Of a DNA stretch of 45,463 nt, positions 1-8,765 are shown piece by piece (positions within the stretch are counted from its first letter, which is position 1; each line of letters opens with the position of its first letter). Location of the stretch: NCBI RefSeq assembly GCF_009812055.1, contig NZ_WQNH01000043.1, positions 1 to 45,463 of the forward strand, read 5' to 3'. The stretch is from Chelativorans xinjiangensis (GTDB taxonomy: Bacteria > Pseudomonadota > Alphaproteobacteria > Rhizobiales > Rhizobiaceae). The position numbers and the translations under genes are program-made. The notes under the pieces were generated by a model that worked only from the letters and a program-made list of their open reading frames with translations, did not search any database and was not told the origin of the DNA.

Positions 1-2
1 GT

Positions 3-641
3 CTGGCCGTCTGTCTGCCGCCCCCGCGCAAGCCGAAACCCGTGAGCCCGGCGCCGCTCCTGCGCAGCCTCGGCATCGCCGTGATGGCCTCGCCCGCCGA
101 CCTGTCCGCCGAAGCCCGAAGGGCGAAGGCGGAAGCCAGGCGCGCCGCCGCGCCCGCCCGTCCGCGAAGCTTGAGCCTGCCGCTCTTCGACCCGCTGCGG
201 CTTTCTCTGAGCCCTGAGCTTGCCGAAGGGGGCCGCGGCCGCCATGGGCCCGCGCGCGCTGTCCCGCGCATCCTGTTTCCCGGCGTCACCGAGCCGTCTG
301 CCCTCCCGCAGCCACCCTCCCGCGACGATCCCGTCAGCGCCGCGCGCCTTGGCCAGCGCCTCGCGGCACTGGTCGCCGCGCTTGACGATCTGCCGGGACA
401 GGCCATGCGCTTTGCCCGCTGGAAGGCGCGCCGCGATCTGGGGCTTGGGCGCCGTACCTCACCGCTGCGCGGCGGACGGCCGCCCGGCGGCCGGCTGTCT
501 CGCTTCGACCCGTCCGCCTGGCGCGACGCCGCAGGCGCGCGAGGACAAAAAGCACCCCGCAACGTCCGTGAGGTCGACGAAATCCTTGCGCATGCCCATT
601 CGCTGGCCCTGTACGCGCTGGAGAGCCCTGATACCTCATGA
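3..641 (+). CDS. Conserved hypothetical protein, 5' end cut by window
   Basis: The reading frame is open to the left edge, so the GTG at 42 is probably internal. The first visible residues (LAVCLPPPRKPKPVSP) resemble the proline/arginine-rich tail after the PLCRML-like segment of a poorly characterised rhizobial hypothetical protein; that resemblance is from memory. The rest is rich in Ala, Arg and Pro, with one better-conserved stretch (PGQAMRFARWKARRD, near 395-440) and a C-terminal helix (VDEILAHAHSLALYALES). There is no signal peptide, membrane segment or enzymatic motif. It ends 129 bp before guaA on the same strand. No function can be assigned. Confidence 0.6.
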   Translation: MAVCLPPPRKPKPVSPAPLLRSLGIAVMASPADLSAEARRAKAEARRAAAPARPRSLSLPLFDPLRLSLSPELAEGGRGRHGPARAVPRILFPGVTEPSALPQPPSRDDPVSAARLGQRLAALVAALDDLPGQAMRFARWKARRDLGLGRRTSPLRGGRPPGGRLSRFDPSAWRDAAGARGQKAPRNVREVDEILAHAHSLALYALESPDTS

Positions 642-708
642 CACGGGCGGCGCACGCCGGCTTTCGGCGGAGCATTTCAACAAGCTTAGAGGTCAGACGG
701 TGAATACC

Positions 709-734
709 GGGCGTGGCAACGATGAAACACGCCC
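709..734 (+). promoter_or_regulatory. Hairpin in the guaA leader
   Basis: GGGCGTG (709-715) and CACGCCC (728-734) form a perfect 7-bp inverted repeat with a 12-nt loop, 36 bp upstream of the guaA start. It has no U-run, so a classical intrinsic terminator is unlikely. It could be a leader structure or a remnant terminator of the upstream gene. Only the inverted repeat itself is observed. Confidence 0.3.
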
Positions 735-770
735 CTTGCACGGAATCGATTCCTTCCCTAAAGGCTCGCC

Positions 771-2345
771 ATGAGTATCACGACCCATCCCGACACCGTC
801 CTCATCGTCGACTTCGGCAGCCAGGTCACGCAGCTCATCGCGCGCCGCGTGCGCGAGACCGGCGTCTACTCCGAGATCGCTCCGTTCCAATCCGCCGAGG
901 AGGCGTTCCGGCGCCTCAAGCCCAAGGCGGTGATCCTCTCCGGCGGTCCCGCCTCCACAACCGAGATCGGCTCACCACGCGCCCCTCAGATCGTCTTCGA
1001 TGCAGGCGTGCCGGTGCTCGGCATCTGCTATGGGCAGATGACGATGTGCGTACAGATGGGCGGCGAGGCAGAAGGCTCGGATCATCGCGAATTCGGCCGC
1101 GCCTTTGTTCAGATCGAGAAAGAGTGCCCACTGTTCGAAGGCCTTTGGGCGACCGGCCAGCGCCATCAGGTCTGGATGAGCCACGGCGACAGGGTCATCT
1201 CGCTTCCTGAGGGATTCGAGGTGTTCGGTCGGTCGGAAGGCGCTCCGTTCGCCATATTCGGCAATATAGCGAGCAAGATGTACGGCATCATGTTCCACCC
1301 GGAAGTGGTGCACACGCCCGATGGCGCGAAGCTTCTGTCGAACTTCGTGCACAAGATTGCGGGACTTAAAGGCGACTGGACGATGGCCGCCTACCGCGAG
1401 CAGGCGGTCGACGCCATCCGCAGGCAGGTGGGTTCGGGCAAGGTGATCTGCGCCCTCTCGGGCGGTGTCGATTCCTCCGTCGCCGCCCTTCTCACCCACG
1501 AGGCCGTCGGCGAGCAGCTCACCTGCATCCTCGTCGACCACGGCCTGATGCGCAAGAACGAGGCCGCCGAGGTGGTGGAGATGTTCCGCGGCCACTACAA
1601 CGTGCCGCTCATCCTCGTCGATGCGTCCGACCGCTTCCTGGGCGCGCTCGAAGGCGAAAGCGATCCCGAGAAGAAGCGCAAGACCATCGGCCGCCTTTTC
1701 ATCGAGGTCTTCGAGGACGAGGCGAAAAAGCTCGCCAAGGACGGAGAACCGGCCGCTTTCCTGGTGCAGGGCACGCTCTATCCCGACGTCATCGAGAGCG
1801 TCTCCTTCACCGGCGGCCCCTCCGTCACCATCAAGTCGCACCACAATGTCGGCGGCCTGCCCGAGCGCATGAAGATGAGCCTGGTCGAACCGCTGCGCGA
1901 GCTCTTCAAGGACGAGGTGCGCGCGCTCGGCAAGGAACTGGGCCTCCCCGACAGCTTCATCGGCCGCCACCCCTTCCCCGGCCCGGGCCTCGCCATCCGC
2001 TGCCCCGGCGGCGTGACCCGCGAAAAGCTCGACATCCTGCGAGCGGCGGACGCGATCTACCTCGACGAGATCCGCAAAGCCGGCCTCTACGACGCTATCT
2101 GGCAAGCCTTCGCCGTCCTCTTGCCGGTACAGACTGTCGGCGTAATGGGCGATGGCCGCACCTACGAATACGTCTGCGCGCTCCGCGCGGTAACCTCCGT
2201 CGACGGCATGACCGCGGATTTCTACCACTACGACATGGATTTCCTCGGCAGCGCCGCAACCCGCATCATCAACGAGGTAAAGGGCATCAACCGCGTCGTC
2301 TACGACGTGACGTCAAAGCCGCCGGGGACGATTGAGTGGGAGTAG
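771..2345 (+). CDS. guaA: GMP synthase (glutamine-hydrolysing)
   Basis: Converts XMP to GMP using glutamine and ATP, the last step of guanine nucleotide synthesis; cytosolic. The 524 residues match the usual family length. The N-terminal class-I glutamine amidotransferase domain has the nucleophile elbow GICYGQM (Cys near residue 87) and the FHPEVVHT His/Glu motif. The ATP-pyrophosphatase domain has the P-loop ALSGGVDSS (near 230-238). The C-terminal dimerisation domain ends in the family's KPPGTIEWE tail. The ATG at 771 follows a weak ribosome binding site. The 3' end of guaA is a known integration site for genomic islands, which matters here because the terminal TIEWE-stop sequence recurs at 7773. 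Confidence 0.97.
   Translation: MSITTHPDTVLIVDFGSQVTQLIARRVRETGVYSEIAPFQSAEEAFRRLKPKAVILSGGPASTTEIGSPRAPQIVFDAGVPVLGICYGQMTMCVQMGGEAEGSDHREFGRAFVQIEKECPLFEGLWATGQRHQVWMSHGDRVISLPEGFEVFGRSEGAPFAIFGNIASKMYGIMFHPEVVHTPDGAKLLSNFVHKIAGLKGDWTMAAYREQAVDAIRRQVGSGKVICALSGGVDSSVAALLTHEAVGEQLTCILVDHGLMRKNEAAEVVEMFRGHYNVPLILVDASDRFLGALEGESDPEKKRKTIGRLFIEVFEDEAKKLAKDGEPAAFLVQGTLYPDVIESVSFTGGPSVTIKSHHNVGGLPERMKMSLVEPLRELFKDEVRALGKELGLPDSFIGRHPFPGPGLAIRCPGGVTREKLDILRAADAIYLDEIRKAGLYDAIWQAFAVLLPVQTVGVMGDGRTYEYVCALRAVTSVDGMTADFYHYDMDFLGSAATRIINEVKGINRVVYDVTSKPPGTIEWE
2328..2345 (+). other. Putative attachment site in the 3' end of guaA (left copy)
   Basis: The last six codons of guaA (Thr-Ile-Glu-Trp-Glu-stop) are repeated in the same orientation at 7773-7790, with the identical 10-mer GAGTGGGAGT and synonymous changes on either side. 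Integrases that use the guaA 3' end are established knowledge. Assigning this pair as attL/attR is inference, since no integrase gene lies between the copies. Confidence 0.5.
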
Positions 2346-2364
2346 AGGAGGGTATAAAAGTAAA

Positions 2365-2401
2365 CTAAATCAATATGTCGCACGAGTTGTTGATGATTTA
2401 G
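2365..2401. repeat. AT-rich inverted repeat just downstream of guaA
   Basis: CTAAATCA (2365-2372) and TGATTTAG (2394-2401) are perfect 8-bp arms separated by 21 nt. The stretch 2346-2415 is clearly more AT-rich than the guaA and hsp20 sequence on either side. It may be a recombinase arm site, a junction scar or a weak bidirectional terminator; the sequence does not decide. Confidence 0.4.
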
Positions 2402-2410
2402 ACTACATAG

Positions 2411-2933
2411 TCAAATAGCTTGAGTGATCGTCCTGCCTGATGCCCGCGCTCGAGCGCGGTTTCTGTTGGCCTTCACGCTGATCTTCTTCTCGTTCTTCTT
2501 CGCTTCCGCCGATTTGGGCAACGTCACGGTCAGCACGCCCTTCGCAAACCTGGCGTCGATCTTGTCGGTGTCGACACCCTCGGGAACGCGGAAGCTGCGG
2601 TGGAAGGAGCCGTAGCGGCGCTCCGACAGGTAATATTCCTTCTCGCGCTCTTCCTTTTCCTCGGTCTTCTCGCCCTTGATCGTCAGCGTGCCGTTGGACA
2701 GCTTGATCTCGATGTTCTTTTCATCGAGCCCCGGCAATTCGGCGCTGATCTCGTAGGCGTTGTCCTTCTCGGCCAGATCCATCGCCGGCGCGATCTCCCA
2801 TGTTGCCACGCGCGGCCAGTCGAACTCCAGGTCGAACAGGGACGGACGGATCGAAGGGGGACCAGAGTTCCCGTTTGGTCCTCGCTGATTTCTTCTCGGT
2901 CTTCACCGGCAGTTTGGTAGCGGCCTCGGCCAT
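2411..2933 (-). pseudogene. Hsp20 small heat-shock protein, frameshifted with internal deletion
   Basis: The ATG at 2933, preceded by a good AGGAG, begins the typical rhizobial Hsp20 N-terminus (MAEAATKLPVKTEKK...WSPF). That frame leaves the family after about 2855 and stops at 2721. The alpha-crystallin core resumes in another frame (SLFDLEFDWP, then ATWEIAPAMD) and continues to 2411 with ISAELPGLDEKNI, GSFHRSFRVPEG and GVLTVTLPK. Compared with homologs recalled from the family, about 20 residues between the WSPF-like motif and the SLFDLE segment are missing, so a deletion with a frameshift near 2838-2860 is likely. A GTG at 2809 could still start a 132-aa core-only product. The C-terminus carries an extra Arg/Ala tail (RNRARARASG), suggesting a second scar at the 3' end. 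Confidence 0.7.
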
Positions 2934-3311
2934 GGCTTCATCTCCTGGTGTTGATCCCGCGGGCACCGCTCCCGCGCGTTTCGCCTTGGGGTTACTTCAG
3001 GCAGCGGGGATGCGGGTCACCCTCCCGAGCATTGTGGCCGGCCCGTCGCTTGCCCGGTTTCCAAGGTGACGCTTTGCCTTGCCTGCTCCGCTCGAAGAGG
3101 TTCTCATCAAAGCCCATTGCGCCGGTGGCTTCATTGACGCGGATCAAGGCCGGTGTCCTAGCGGCACTGAGGGCAGGTGATACAGCCAGATGACGCGTTG
3201 CATCAGCGTGAAGACCCCAGCGTTGACGAAGATCAATGATGGCGGCTCCACCCTTCAATTAAACATGACAGCCGTTACACGGCGGCGGGGCGCAAGAAGA
3301 AGGGATGGGTC
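2934..3311. other. 378-bp stretch without a supportable gene
   Basis: Apart from the ribosome binding site of hsp20 (near 2944) and that of the next gene (3296-3305), I see nothing convincing. Open frames on both strands (for example 2992-3258 minus) have no recognisable family features. I looked for a RpoH-type promoter or ROSE thermometer before hsp20 and found no clear match. Confidence 0.5.
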
Positions 3312-3605
3312 ATGAACCAGATTTCTGCGAGATCTCGCCGCGTCTCAGACCAGGCGAGTGGCGAGAACCGTACTTTGCAGCCGGATTTTCGTGTCGAGTA
3401 CTCCACAGCCGTCGGATGGCAGATCGCAATCGTGTCGCAACGCGCAAGCGAATGGGCAAGGGAGAACGCGCGCTCTCCGGTGTTCAACAACAACGGCGGT
3501 TTCATCCAGACCGATCTTGCCGGCGTCAATTTACTCGTCCACGGTTCCCGCCAGGATGGTTTGTCAACCGAATATATCGGCCCGCAGCGCATACTGAGGT
3601 TCTGA
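3312..3605 (+). CDS. Hypothetical 97-aa protein
   Basis: The ATG is preceded by AAGAAGGGA at suitable spacing. The protein is soluble, has no Cys, and has a polar N-terminus, a middle that could be a strand-helix unit (WQIAIVSQRASEWARENA) and a C-terminal part with the look of conserved coding sequence (GGFIQTDLAGVNLLVHGSR). No domain was recognised. It lies alone between the hsp20 pseudogene and a receiver-domain gene, within the segment bounded by the two guaA-end repeats. The 294-bp overlapping frame at 3305 has poorer composition and was rejected. Confidence 0.5.
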   Translation: MNQISARSRRVSDQASGENRTLQPDFRVEYSTAVGWQIAIVSQRASEWARENARSPVFNNNGGFIQTDLAGVNLLVHGSRQDGLSTEYIGPQRILRF

Positions 3606-3779
3606 TGCGGGGCTCCTCATCTCCCCGAGACTCTGCGCGTCGATGGCTCTTGCCAGGGATTTCGGAACGCAGCTTGGATCCGGCATGCCGCGAGTCACGG
3701 GTCCTTTTGCAGCGAGGTGTTGATCTGGATCATGGTCCCAACAGGCGAAAAGGTCCGATTCTGCATCTTGCAATGCGAG

Positions 3780-4145
3780 GTGCTTGCCTTGAAGCCGACC
3801 ATCCTGATCATTGAAGACGACACGGCAGCCCGCCATTCGCTGAAAATGGTGCTGGAGACCTATGGCTACCGGGTCCGGGATTTCGCTTCCGCGGAGGATT
3901 TTGCGCGAGAGCCGCTGGATCCTCGCAGTTTTCTGATTCTCGATATCAGTTTGCCCGGGGCGAGCGGTCTGGAGACGCTCCGTCGTCTGCGCGCTGCGGG
4001 TTCATCCGTTCCGGCCGTTCTGGTCTCCGGCCGCGCATCCGACGCGCTGCAGGCCGAGGCGGCGCACCTGAATGCTCTCGCATTTTTCGACAAGCCGATC
4101 GATATCGATGCCCTGCTGACAGCAGTAAAGTCGATCAGACACTGA
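3780..4145 (+). CDS. Single-domain response regulator (receiver only)
   Basis: A CheY/FixJ-type receiver with no output domain. It has the acidic pocket IIEDD near the start, the phospho-acceptor Asp in LILDISLPG, the Ser/Thr switch in VLVSGR and the conserved Lys in FFDKPID. The frame is open from 3717, but family similarity begins at KPTILIIEDD, so the start is probably GTG 3780 or TTG 3789; the ribosome binding site does not settle it. It runs convergently towards the fixJ/fixL pair 35 bp away. Single-domain receivers often act as phosphate sinks or feedback modulators of a nearby kinase; a role with the FixL-like kinase is inference. Confidence 0.8.
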   Translation: MLALKPTILIIEDDTAARHSLKMVLETYGYRVRDFASAEDFAREPLDPRSFLILDISLPGASGLETLRRLRAAGSSVPAVLVSGRASDALQAEAAHLNALAFFDKPIDIDALLTAVKSIRH

Positions 4146-4180
4146 GCCTCATCACCATCCGAATGAGCCGCGGGAAGGTG

Positions 4181-4804
4181 TTAGGCTGAGTTGCGGCTGC
4201 TTCCGCCGCGGGCGGCGAGTGCTATTCGGATGACCTGCGATAGGCTCGAGGCGTGGAGCTTGTCCATCACATTTGCGCGATCCACCTCCACCATCCGCGG
4301 GTTGAGGCCGAGCCGGTCGGCTATGGCACTGTTTGGATACCCCTCGGTCAGGGCTTGCAGCACCTGTCTTTCGCGTTCGGTCAGCAGTTCCAGGTGCGCG
4401 AGCGCTTCCGCTTGATCCGCCTCCCAAGAACGGGCCGGATGTTCAAGAGCGGATAGCACAGCGGCAACAATGCGCTCATCCTCGAACGGCTTTTCGATGA
4501 AGTCGTACGCACCCGCCCGCAGGGACTCGATCGCCAGGCTCACGTCCGATTGGCCCGTGATGACGATGATGGGCAGTTCCTTGCCGATCTCACGGAGGCG
4601 GCGAACGAGAGCCAGCCCATTCATTCCGGGCATTCGCATGTCGGTCACAACACAGCCCACTTCCGAGGAGGGGAGGGTGGCCAGGAAGGACTCCGCCGTT
4701 TCATGAGCATCAACTTCGAACGCTGCGGTTCTCAGCAGGAACACCAGTGAACGGCGCATTGCGTCGTCATCGTCGATGACGTGGATACGCTTTGCCTCAG
4801 CCAT
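4181..4804 (-). CDS. fixJ: FixJ-type response regulator
   Basis: A 207-aa DNA-binding regulator. The receiver domain (residues 1-120) has [12 protein letters not shown], phospho-acceptor Asp55 in VVTDMRMPG, the Thr switch in IIVITGQ and Lys in [10 protein letters not shown] LuxR-type helix-turn-helix follows ([15 protein letters not shown], then [16 protein letters not shown]). The chosen ATG overlaps the end of the kinase gene by 8 bp, which implies translational coupling; the upstream extension to 4855 is not family-like. In rhizobia FixJ activates fixK and nifA under low oxygen. The targets here are unknown, and no FixK box was noticed nearby. It may be a FixJ paralog rather than the orthologue. 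Confidence 0.85.
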   Translation of the reverse strand: MAEAKRIHVIDDDDAMRRSLVFLLRTAAFEVDAHETAESFLATLPSSEVGCVVTDMRMPGMNGLALVRRLREIGKELPIIVITGQSDVSLAIESLRAGAYDFIEKPFEDERIVAAVLSALEHPARSWEADQAEALAHLELLTERERQVLQALTEGYPNSAIADRLGLNPRMVEVDRANVMDKLHASSLSQVIRIALAARGGSSRNSA

Positions 4805-7040
4805 GTCTGGTGCCCTCCGACATGCGCGGTAACGTGAAGCGAAAGACGGTGCCATCGGGCGAGTTTGGCTCAGCCCAGATGCGCCCGCCGTGCGCCTCTA
4901 CGATTGTGCGGCAGATAGACAGGCCCATACCCATGCCATGCGCCTTGGAGGTGACGAAGGGCTGGAAGAGCTGGGTGGCCACGACTTCGTCGAGACCCGG
5001 GCCGGTGTCCGCGATGCTGACTTCGATGGATTCGCTGTCGCGAGCCGTCGTGGAGATCGTGAGTTCGCGTCTTTCCGATCCCTCCATCGCCTCCACGGCG
5101 TTTCGGATCAGATTGACCATCACCTGTTGTATCTGGATCTTGTCCACGACCACGACGCCTGAGGTCGCATCGAGCCTGTAGCGGGCATTGATCGCACGTT
5201 CCTTGGCTCCGACGAGAGCCAGCGCCCCTGCTTCCTCGATTATCTTGGAGATGTTCTCAATCGATCGTGAGCTTTCGCCGCGCTTCACAAATTCACGCAG
5301 TCGGTTGATGATCTGTCCCGCTCGGATCGCCTGTTCGGCCGCGAGGTCAAACGCCTCCACGAGCACTTCCTTTCGCGGAGGACGATCGGCCATGAGCAGG
5401 CGCCGGCAGCCCTTCAGATAGTTCGAGATCGCCCCCATGGGTTGGTTCAATTCGTGCGCGAGGTTCGATGCCATTTCGCCAAGGGCCGTGAATCTCGAGA
5501 CATGGACGAGTTCTGCCTGCAGTTCCTGCAGCCTTGTCTGGGTGTCCTGCCGCTCGGTCAGGTCGCGGATGAAGCCCGTGAAGAAACGTTGACCGCCACT
5601 CTGCATTTCGCCGACGTTGAGTTCCATGGGAAACGTCGAGCCATCCTTGCGCTCGCCGGAGACGACCCGGCCTATGCCGATGATGCGCCGCTCACCCGTG
5701 GCGAGATAGCGGGCGATATAGGTGTCGTGCTCTTCGCGGTAAGGCGACGGCATCAGCATGGACAAATTCTTGCCGACGACCTCGCCGGCCGCATAGCCGA
5801 ACTGGCGTTCGGCAGCCGAGGAAAAGGAGTGCACGTTTCCTCGCTCGTCGATGACGACCATCGCGTCGGGCATGGTATCGAGGATCGATTGCAGATGTGC
5901 TTCCCGCTCGTGTGCTCTGCCCGCGGCGGCCGCGAGCGCTCGCCCCACCTGGTTCACCTCCTCGACGGCCGTCCTCACGGGTCTGATTTCCTCTTTGCGG
6001 CCGGCTGCTGCTCCTGCGCTTTCAAGGCTATGAATCGCATGCGAAAGCGTGGAGCCTATTCGGAAGGCCAGAATGGTTGCCAGCACCACCAGGGCCGAGC
6101 CGATGCCGGCAAGCGTCAGCAGTGCGTTGCGCAAGGGAGCGTTCAGGAGGTGCGTCGGAGCTCCGACGGCTACGATCCACTCCGCATTTTGAGGTCTTGC
6201 GTAAGCGGTGCGCACCTCGATTCCTTCCAGGTTCCGCCCTGTCCGTATTCCCTCATTTCCGGATGTCTGCCCGATCGTTCCAGCCGGCGCTGATTTCCCG
6301 ACGAGCTTCTCATGCTGTGCGGAGCGGGCGACCACCCTGTTCTTGCCGTCGACGAAGTTGGCGAACCACTCTGCCGGGAGGTCAACCTGTCCAAACACTT
6401 GCGCGAGCCGATCCGCTGGAATCCCGACAGAAAGGAAATAGATCACATCGCTGTCCTTCAGCACGGGAACCATGACCACAACCACCCATTGCTGATTGAT
6501 CGGTCCCTTGATCAAGTCGGATACGACCGGCTGCTTGGTTCGAAGAACCTTCCGTTCGAAAAGGGGAATCTCGGGGTTGCCGCCGGCGGGCGGCGTTCCC
6601 CATGGCACCGAAGTGTTCATCAACTGAAGCTGCTCGCCAGGCGCGCGGAGAACGATGTTCGTGTCCAAAGCGGTGTAAATGTCGCTCGCACGCTGATAAA
6701 AACCCTCGATGTCACCCGTCTGCAACTCGATCGATGTTGCAAGTGCGTTCAACATGAGAATGTAGGAACCGAGCTCGCGGTCGAGCGCGATCGAAAGCTC
6801 ACGAGCTGCCGAGACCGCGCTCTCGTCGACGCGCTCGCGCTGGGCGACGACATAGTACCACGTGAGGACGCCGGCGAATATGAGCACCGGCAGAATGAGA
6901 ACTCCCGCCATTCTCAACAGGTGCGTCGACGTGGAGCGTGCTTGAACAGGCTCCTGGTGAAGGTCAGCTTTCTCCCTGTCCGCTCGCATGTGCCGTGGAC
7001 CGGGGAGCAGTAGTTTTGGCAGAGCAAGGGACATGCTCAT
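4797..7040 (-). CDS. fixL: FixL-like oxygen-sensing histidine kinase with extra periplasmic sensor
   Basis: 747 aa. Order: cytoplasmic N-terminus, membrane segment (about 43-66), extracytoplasmic sensor of Cache-like character (about 67-304), second membrane segment (about 305-327), linker, PAS domain (about 380-495), HisKA with LAHELNQP (phospho-acceptor His529), and HATPase_c with N-box [11 protein letters not shown]1 DTGPGL and G2 GMGMGLSI. The PAS matches FixL closely. Aligned to Bradyrhizobium FixL, the proximal heme ligand His200 corresponds to His438 (REEHDT), Arg206 to Arg444, Ile215 to Ile453 and Arg220 to Arg458, so heme binding is expected. The large periplasmic domain is unlike both the soluble Bradyrhizobium FixL and the four-helix Sinorhizobium FixL. 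The ATG at 7040 has GGAG upstream. It forms an operon with fixJ. Confidence 0.88.
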   Translation of the reverse strand: MSMSLALPKLLLPGPRHMRADREKADLHQEPVQARSTSTHLLRMAGVLILPVLIFAGVLTWYYVVAQRERVDESAVSAARELSIALDRELGSYILMLNALATSIELQTGDIEGFYQRASDIYTALDTNIVLRAPGEQLQLMNTSVPWGTPPAGGNPEIPLFERKVLRTKQPVVSDLIKGPINQQWVVVVMVPVLKDSDVIYFLSVGIPADRLAQVFGQVDLPAEWFANFVDGKNRVVARSAQHEKLVGKSAPAGTIGQTSGNEGIRTGRNLEGIEVRTAYARPQNAEWIVAVGAPTHLLNAPLRNALLTLAGIGSALVVLATILAFRIGSTLSHAIHSLESAGAAAGRKEEIRPVRTAVEEVNQVGRALAAAAGRAHEREAHLQSILDTMPDAMVVIDERGNVHSFSSAAERQFGYAAGEVVGKNLSMLMPSPYREEHDTYIARYLATGERRIIGIGRVVSGERKDGSTFPMELNVGEMQSGGQRFFTGFIRDLTERQDTQTRLQELQAELVHVSRFTALGEMASNLAHELNQPMGAISNYLKGCRRLLMADRPPRKEVLVEAFDLAAEQAIRAGQIINRLREFVKRGESSRSIENISKIIEEAGALALVGAKERAINARYRLDATSGVVVVDKIQIQQVMVNLIRNAVEAMEGSERRELTISTTARDSESIEVSIADTGPGLDEVVATQLFQPFVTSKAHGMGMGLSICRTIVEAHGGRIWAEPNSPDGTVFRFTLPRMSEGTRHG

Positions 7041-7423
7041 GCAAGCTCCACAGGAGCGGCAGAATCGGCATCATACTGAGGAAGCGATAGCTCGGTTCTC
7101 TGCCGCAAACTCCAGCTTAGAACATGCCTGGCAATAAGCAAGAACGAGAGGCCGGGCGCTTCGCCGCCGTGGAGCGTGGTGTCCGGCTCGCTCACGGCAG
7201 GCACATCCCGCCCTCACCCGCGGAAGCAGTGATCTATGGTCCTCGATTACCTTCAGGTCGATGACCCCGCGGTCCGGGGCTCTCGAAGGGAGTGCGTTGT
7301 CGGCAATACTTGGCGACTCTCAGAGCGGGGGGAAGGACATCATCAAGGTCGCGTTCCTGTCGAAGGAATGGGAACGTGTCCAGGGAGAGGGGGTAGGGAC
7401 GATTCCTTGACTAGTGATTGCCG

Positions 7424-7489
7424 TTAGTAAAGACTCCGTTCTCTCCAGACGCAGTCATATAGCTCTTGTCGGGATAATCTCTCTGCCAT
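7424..7489 (-). pseudogene. Remnant of an island-associated gene (RQELYDLVW-type N-terminus)
   Basis: ATG at 7489 encodes MAERLSRQELYDCVWRERSL and then stops after one more residue. The start matches, from memory, the conserved N-terminus (RQELYDLVWSEP) of a widespread uncharacterised protein often found in genomic islands and near mobile elements, where the full protein is several hundred residues. The end of another frame precedes it by 8 bp. It would be the decayed first codons of such a gene. The identification rests on about 15 residues. Confidence 0.35.
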
Positions 7490-7772
7490 CGCTTTGGCTA
7501 CCTCGCCAAGACCTCTTCAAGCCGCGTCACCAATGTGTCGCGCTCCCGGCGAATGACGGTATTTTATGTATGCTCACAGGTGCTCAGCGAAGGGTCGCTT
7601 CCGAGGTTGAAAGGGCCGATCGACGCCGATAGTCTCTGAAGCCCCAAAAAAATTTTTCAGCCGATTTTCCCTTTAAAATCAAGAGCGTAACTTTTTGACG
7701 GCATGGTTGTCAGATTTGTCGCGCTCGTCAGTAAGAATTTCCAGCTATATCAATGGCTTATGGCATATATGA

Positions 7773-7790
7773 ACAATCGAGTGGGAGTGA
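7773..7790 (+). other. Second copy of the guaA 3' end (putative right attachment site)
   Basis: ACA ATC GAG TGG GAG TGA encodes Thr-Ile-Glu-Trp-Glu-stop, the same C-terminus as guaA at 2328-2345, in the same orientation. Ten central bases are identical, and the differences are synonymous third positions and the stop codon. Similarity to guaA stops abruptly upstream of this point, as expected for an attachment core rather than a gene duplication. Confidence 0.5.
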
Positions 7791-7866
7791 TTCAGACGGT
7801 GCGAAATCCGAAGAATGCGGCAGCGGCGCAGGCGCGTTGGCTTCGGCCGCAAGAGAACGCATCGAA

Positions 7867-8760
7867 CTACAGGTCTGCCGCGTCAAGAACTGTGGCGACC
7901 CAATCGAGGAAAACCCGCACACGCGGCGATAACTGGCGGTTCTGCGGATAGTAGGCGGCGAGCGGCAAAGGCGGCGGCGGATGACCCGGCAGAACCTCGA
8001 CGAGGATGCCTCGCGCCAGATCGTCCCGGAATCGGTAGCGCGGCGCCTGAATCAATCCGTAGCCCATCCGCGCCAGATGATGCGCCGTCTCCGCCTCGTT
8101 GGCGGTCACGCGGCAGGGAAGCGTCACCTCCCTGATCCCCTCGGCGGTCTGAAACTCCAAGGGCATCACACGCCCCGTGCGCGACGACACAAAGCCGATC
8201 ATCTGGTGTCCGTCGAGGTCGTCGACTGAGGCGGGCAGCCCATGACGGCTCAGATAGTGCGGGTTGGCGCAGGTTTGCTCGGGAATATCGGGAAGCCTGC
8301 GCATGATCATGCCGCTGTCGTCCGGTTCGCCCGCCCGGATCACGCAATCCACCCCTTCGCGCACCAAATCGACCAGCCTGTCGCCCTGGCCGATCTGCAG
8401 CGTGATCTCAGGATACGCCCCCATGAACTCCGGGAGGCGCGGCAGCAGGAAGGCCCGCGTCAGAGCACCATGGGCATCGATCCGCAGGAACCCAGCCGGC
8501 GCGCCGCCGCGCACGGCGCCCTCCGCCTCGTCAATATCGGCAAGGATCGACAGGCACCGCCGGTAATAGGCTTCTCCATCCGGGGTAGGCGCCACATGCC
8601 GCGTGGTCCGCTCTAGCAGGCGACAGCCGAGATCGCGCTCGAGCCGCCTGATCGCTTCGGTGGCCGTCGAACGTGGCATGTCCAGATCGGCCGCCGCGGC
8701 CGTGAAGCTGCGACGGTCGATGACCCGGACAAGAAGACGCATTGCGTCGAGGCGATCCAT
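7867..8760 (-). CDS. LysR-family transcriptional regulator
   Basis: 297 aa, the usual family length. The N-terminal winged helix-turn-helix covers residues 1-60 (FTAAAADLDMPRSTATEAIRRLE, quoted only as landmark: FTAAAADLDM ... ATEAIRRLE), followed by the linker helix and a periplasmic-binding-like effector domain with GFLRIDAHG, VDCVIRAGE and MGYGLIQAP. It is transcribed divergently from the SDR gene with 94 bp between the starts, so it most likely controls that SDR/tautomerase pair and itself. The effector is unknown. Confidence 0.9.
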   Translation of the reverse strand: MDRLDAMRLLVRVIDRRSFTAAAADLDMPRSTATEAIRRLERDLGCRLLERTTRHVAPTPDGEAYYRRCLSILADIDEAEGAVRGGAPAGFLRIDAHGALTRAFLLPRLPEFMGAYPEITLQIGQGDRLVDLVREGVDCVIRAGEPDDSGMIMRRLPDIPEQTCANPHYLSRHGLPASVDDLDGHQMIGFVSSRTGRVMPLEFQTAEGIREVTLPCRVTANEAETAHHLARMGYGLIQAPRYRFRDDLARGILVEVLPGHPPPPLPLAAYYPQNRQLSPRVRVFLDWVATVLDAADL

Positions 8761-8765
8761 GTTTG

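Larger units (their letters stand above)
7041..7866. other. 826-bp stretch with gene remnants only, AT-rich near the right end
   Basis: No intact gene is supported. The stretch 7630-7772 is AT-rich (runs of A and T at 7645-7700), unlike the surroundings. On the minus strand, 7498-7560 reads as the end of some protein (RRERDTLVTRLEEVLAR-stop), followed by the remnant at 7424-7489. The guaA-end repeat lies at 7773-7790. The frame at 7703-7951 (plus) overlaps the LysR gene antisense and has no family features. Confidence 0.5.

Noticed and set aside
972-2228. 418-aa minus-strand frame inside guaA.
   Set aside because: A shadow of the GC-rich guaA codons with no family features.
2992-3258. 88-aa minus-strand frame upstream of hsp20.
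   Set aside because: No ribosome binding site, no conserved pattern and odd composition; treated as non-coding.
5640-5740. Apparent loss of the FixL heme ligand (Arg where I first placed the conserved His before IIGIGR).
   Set aside because: That position corresponds to Bradyrhizobium His214, not the proximal ligand His200. The true ligand position aligns with His438 in REEHDT, which is present.
7100-7240. A FixK/FNR-type box (TTGAT-N4-ATCAA) before the FixL-like gene.
   Set aside because: No match on either strand in the intergenic region upstream of 7040.
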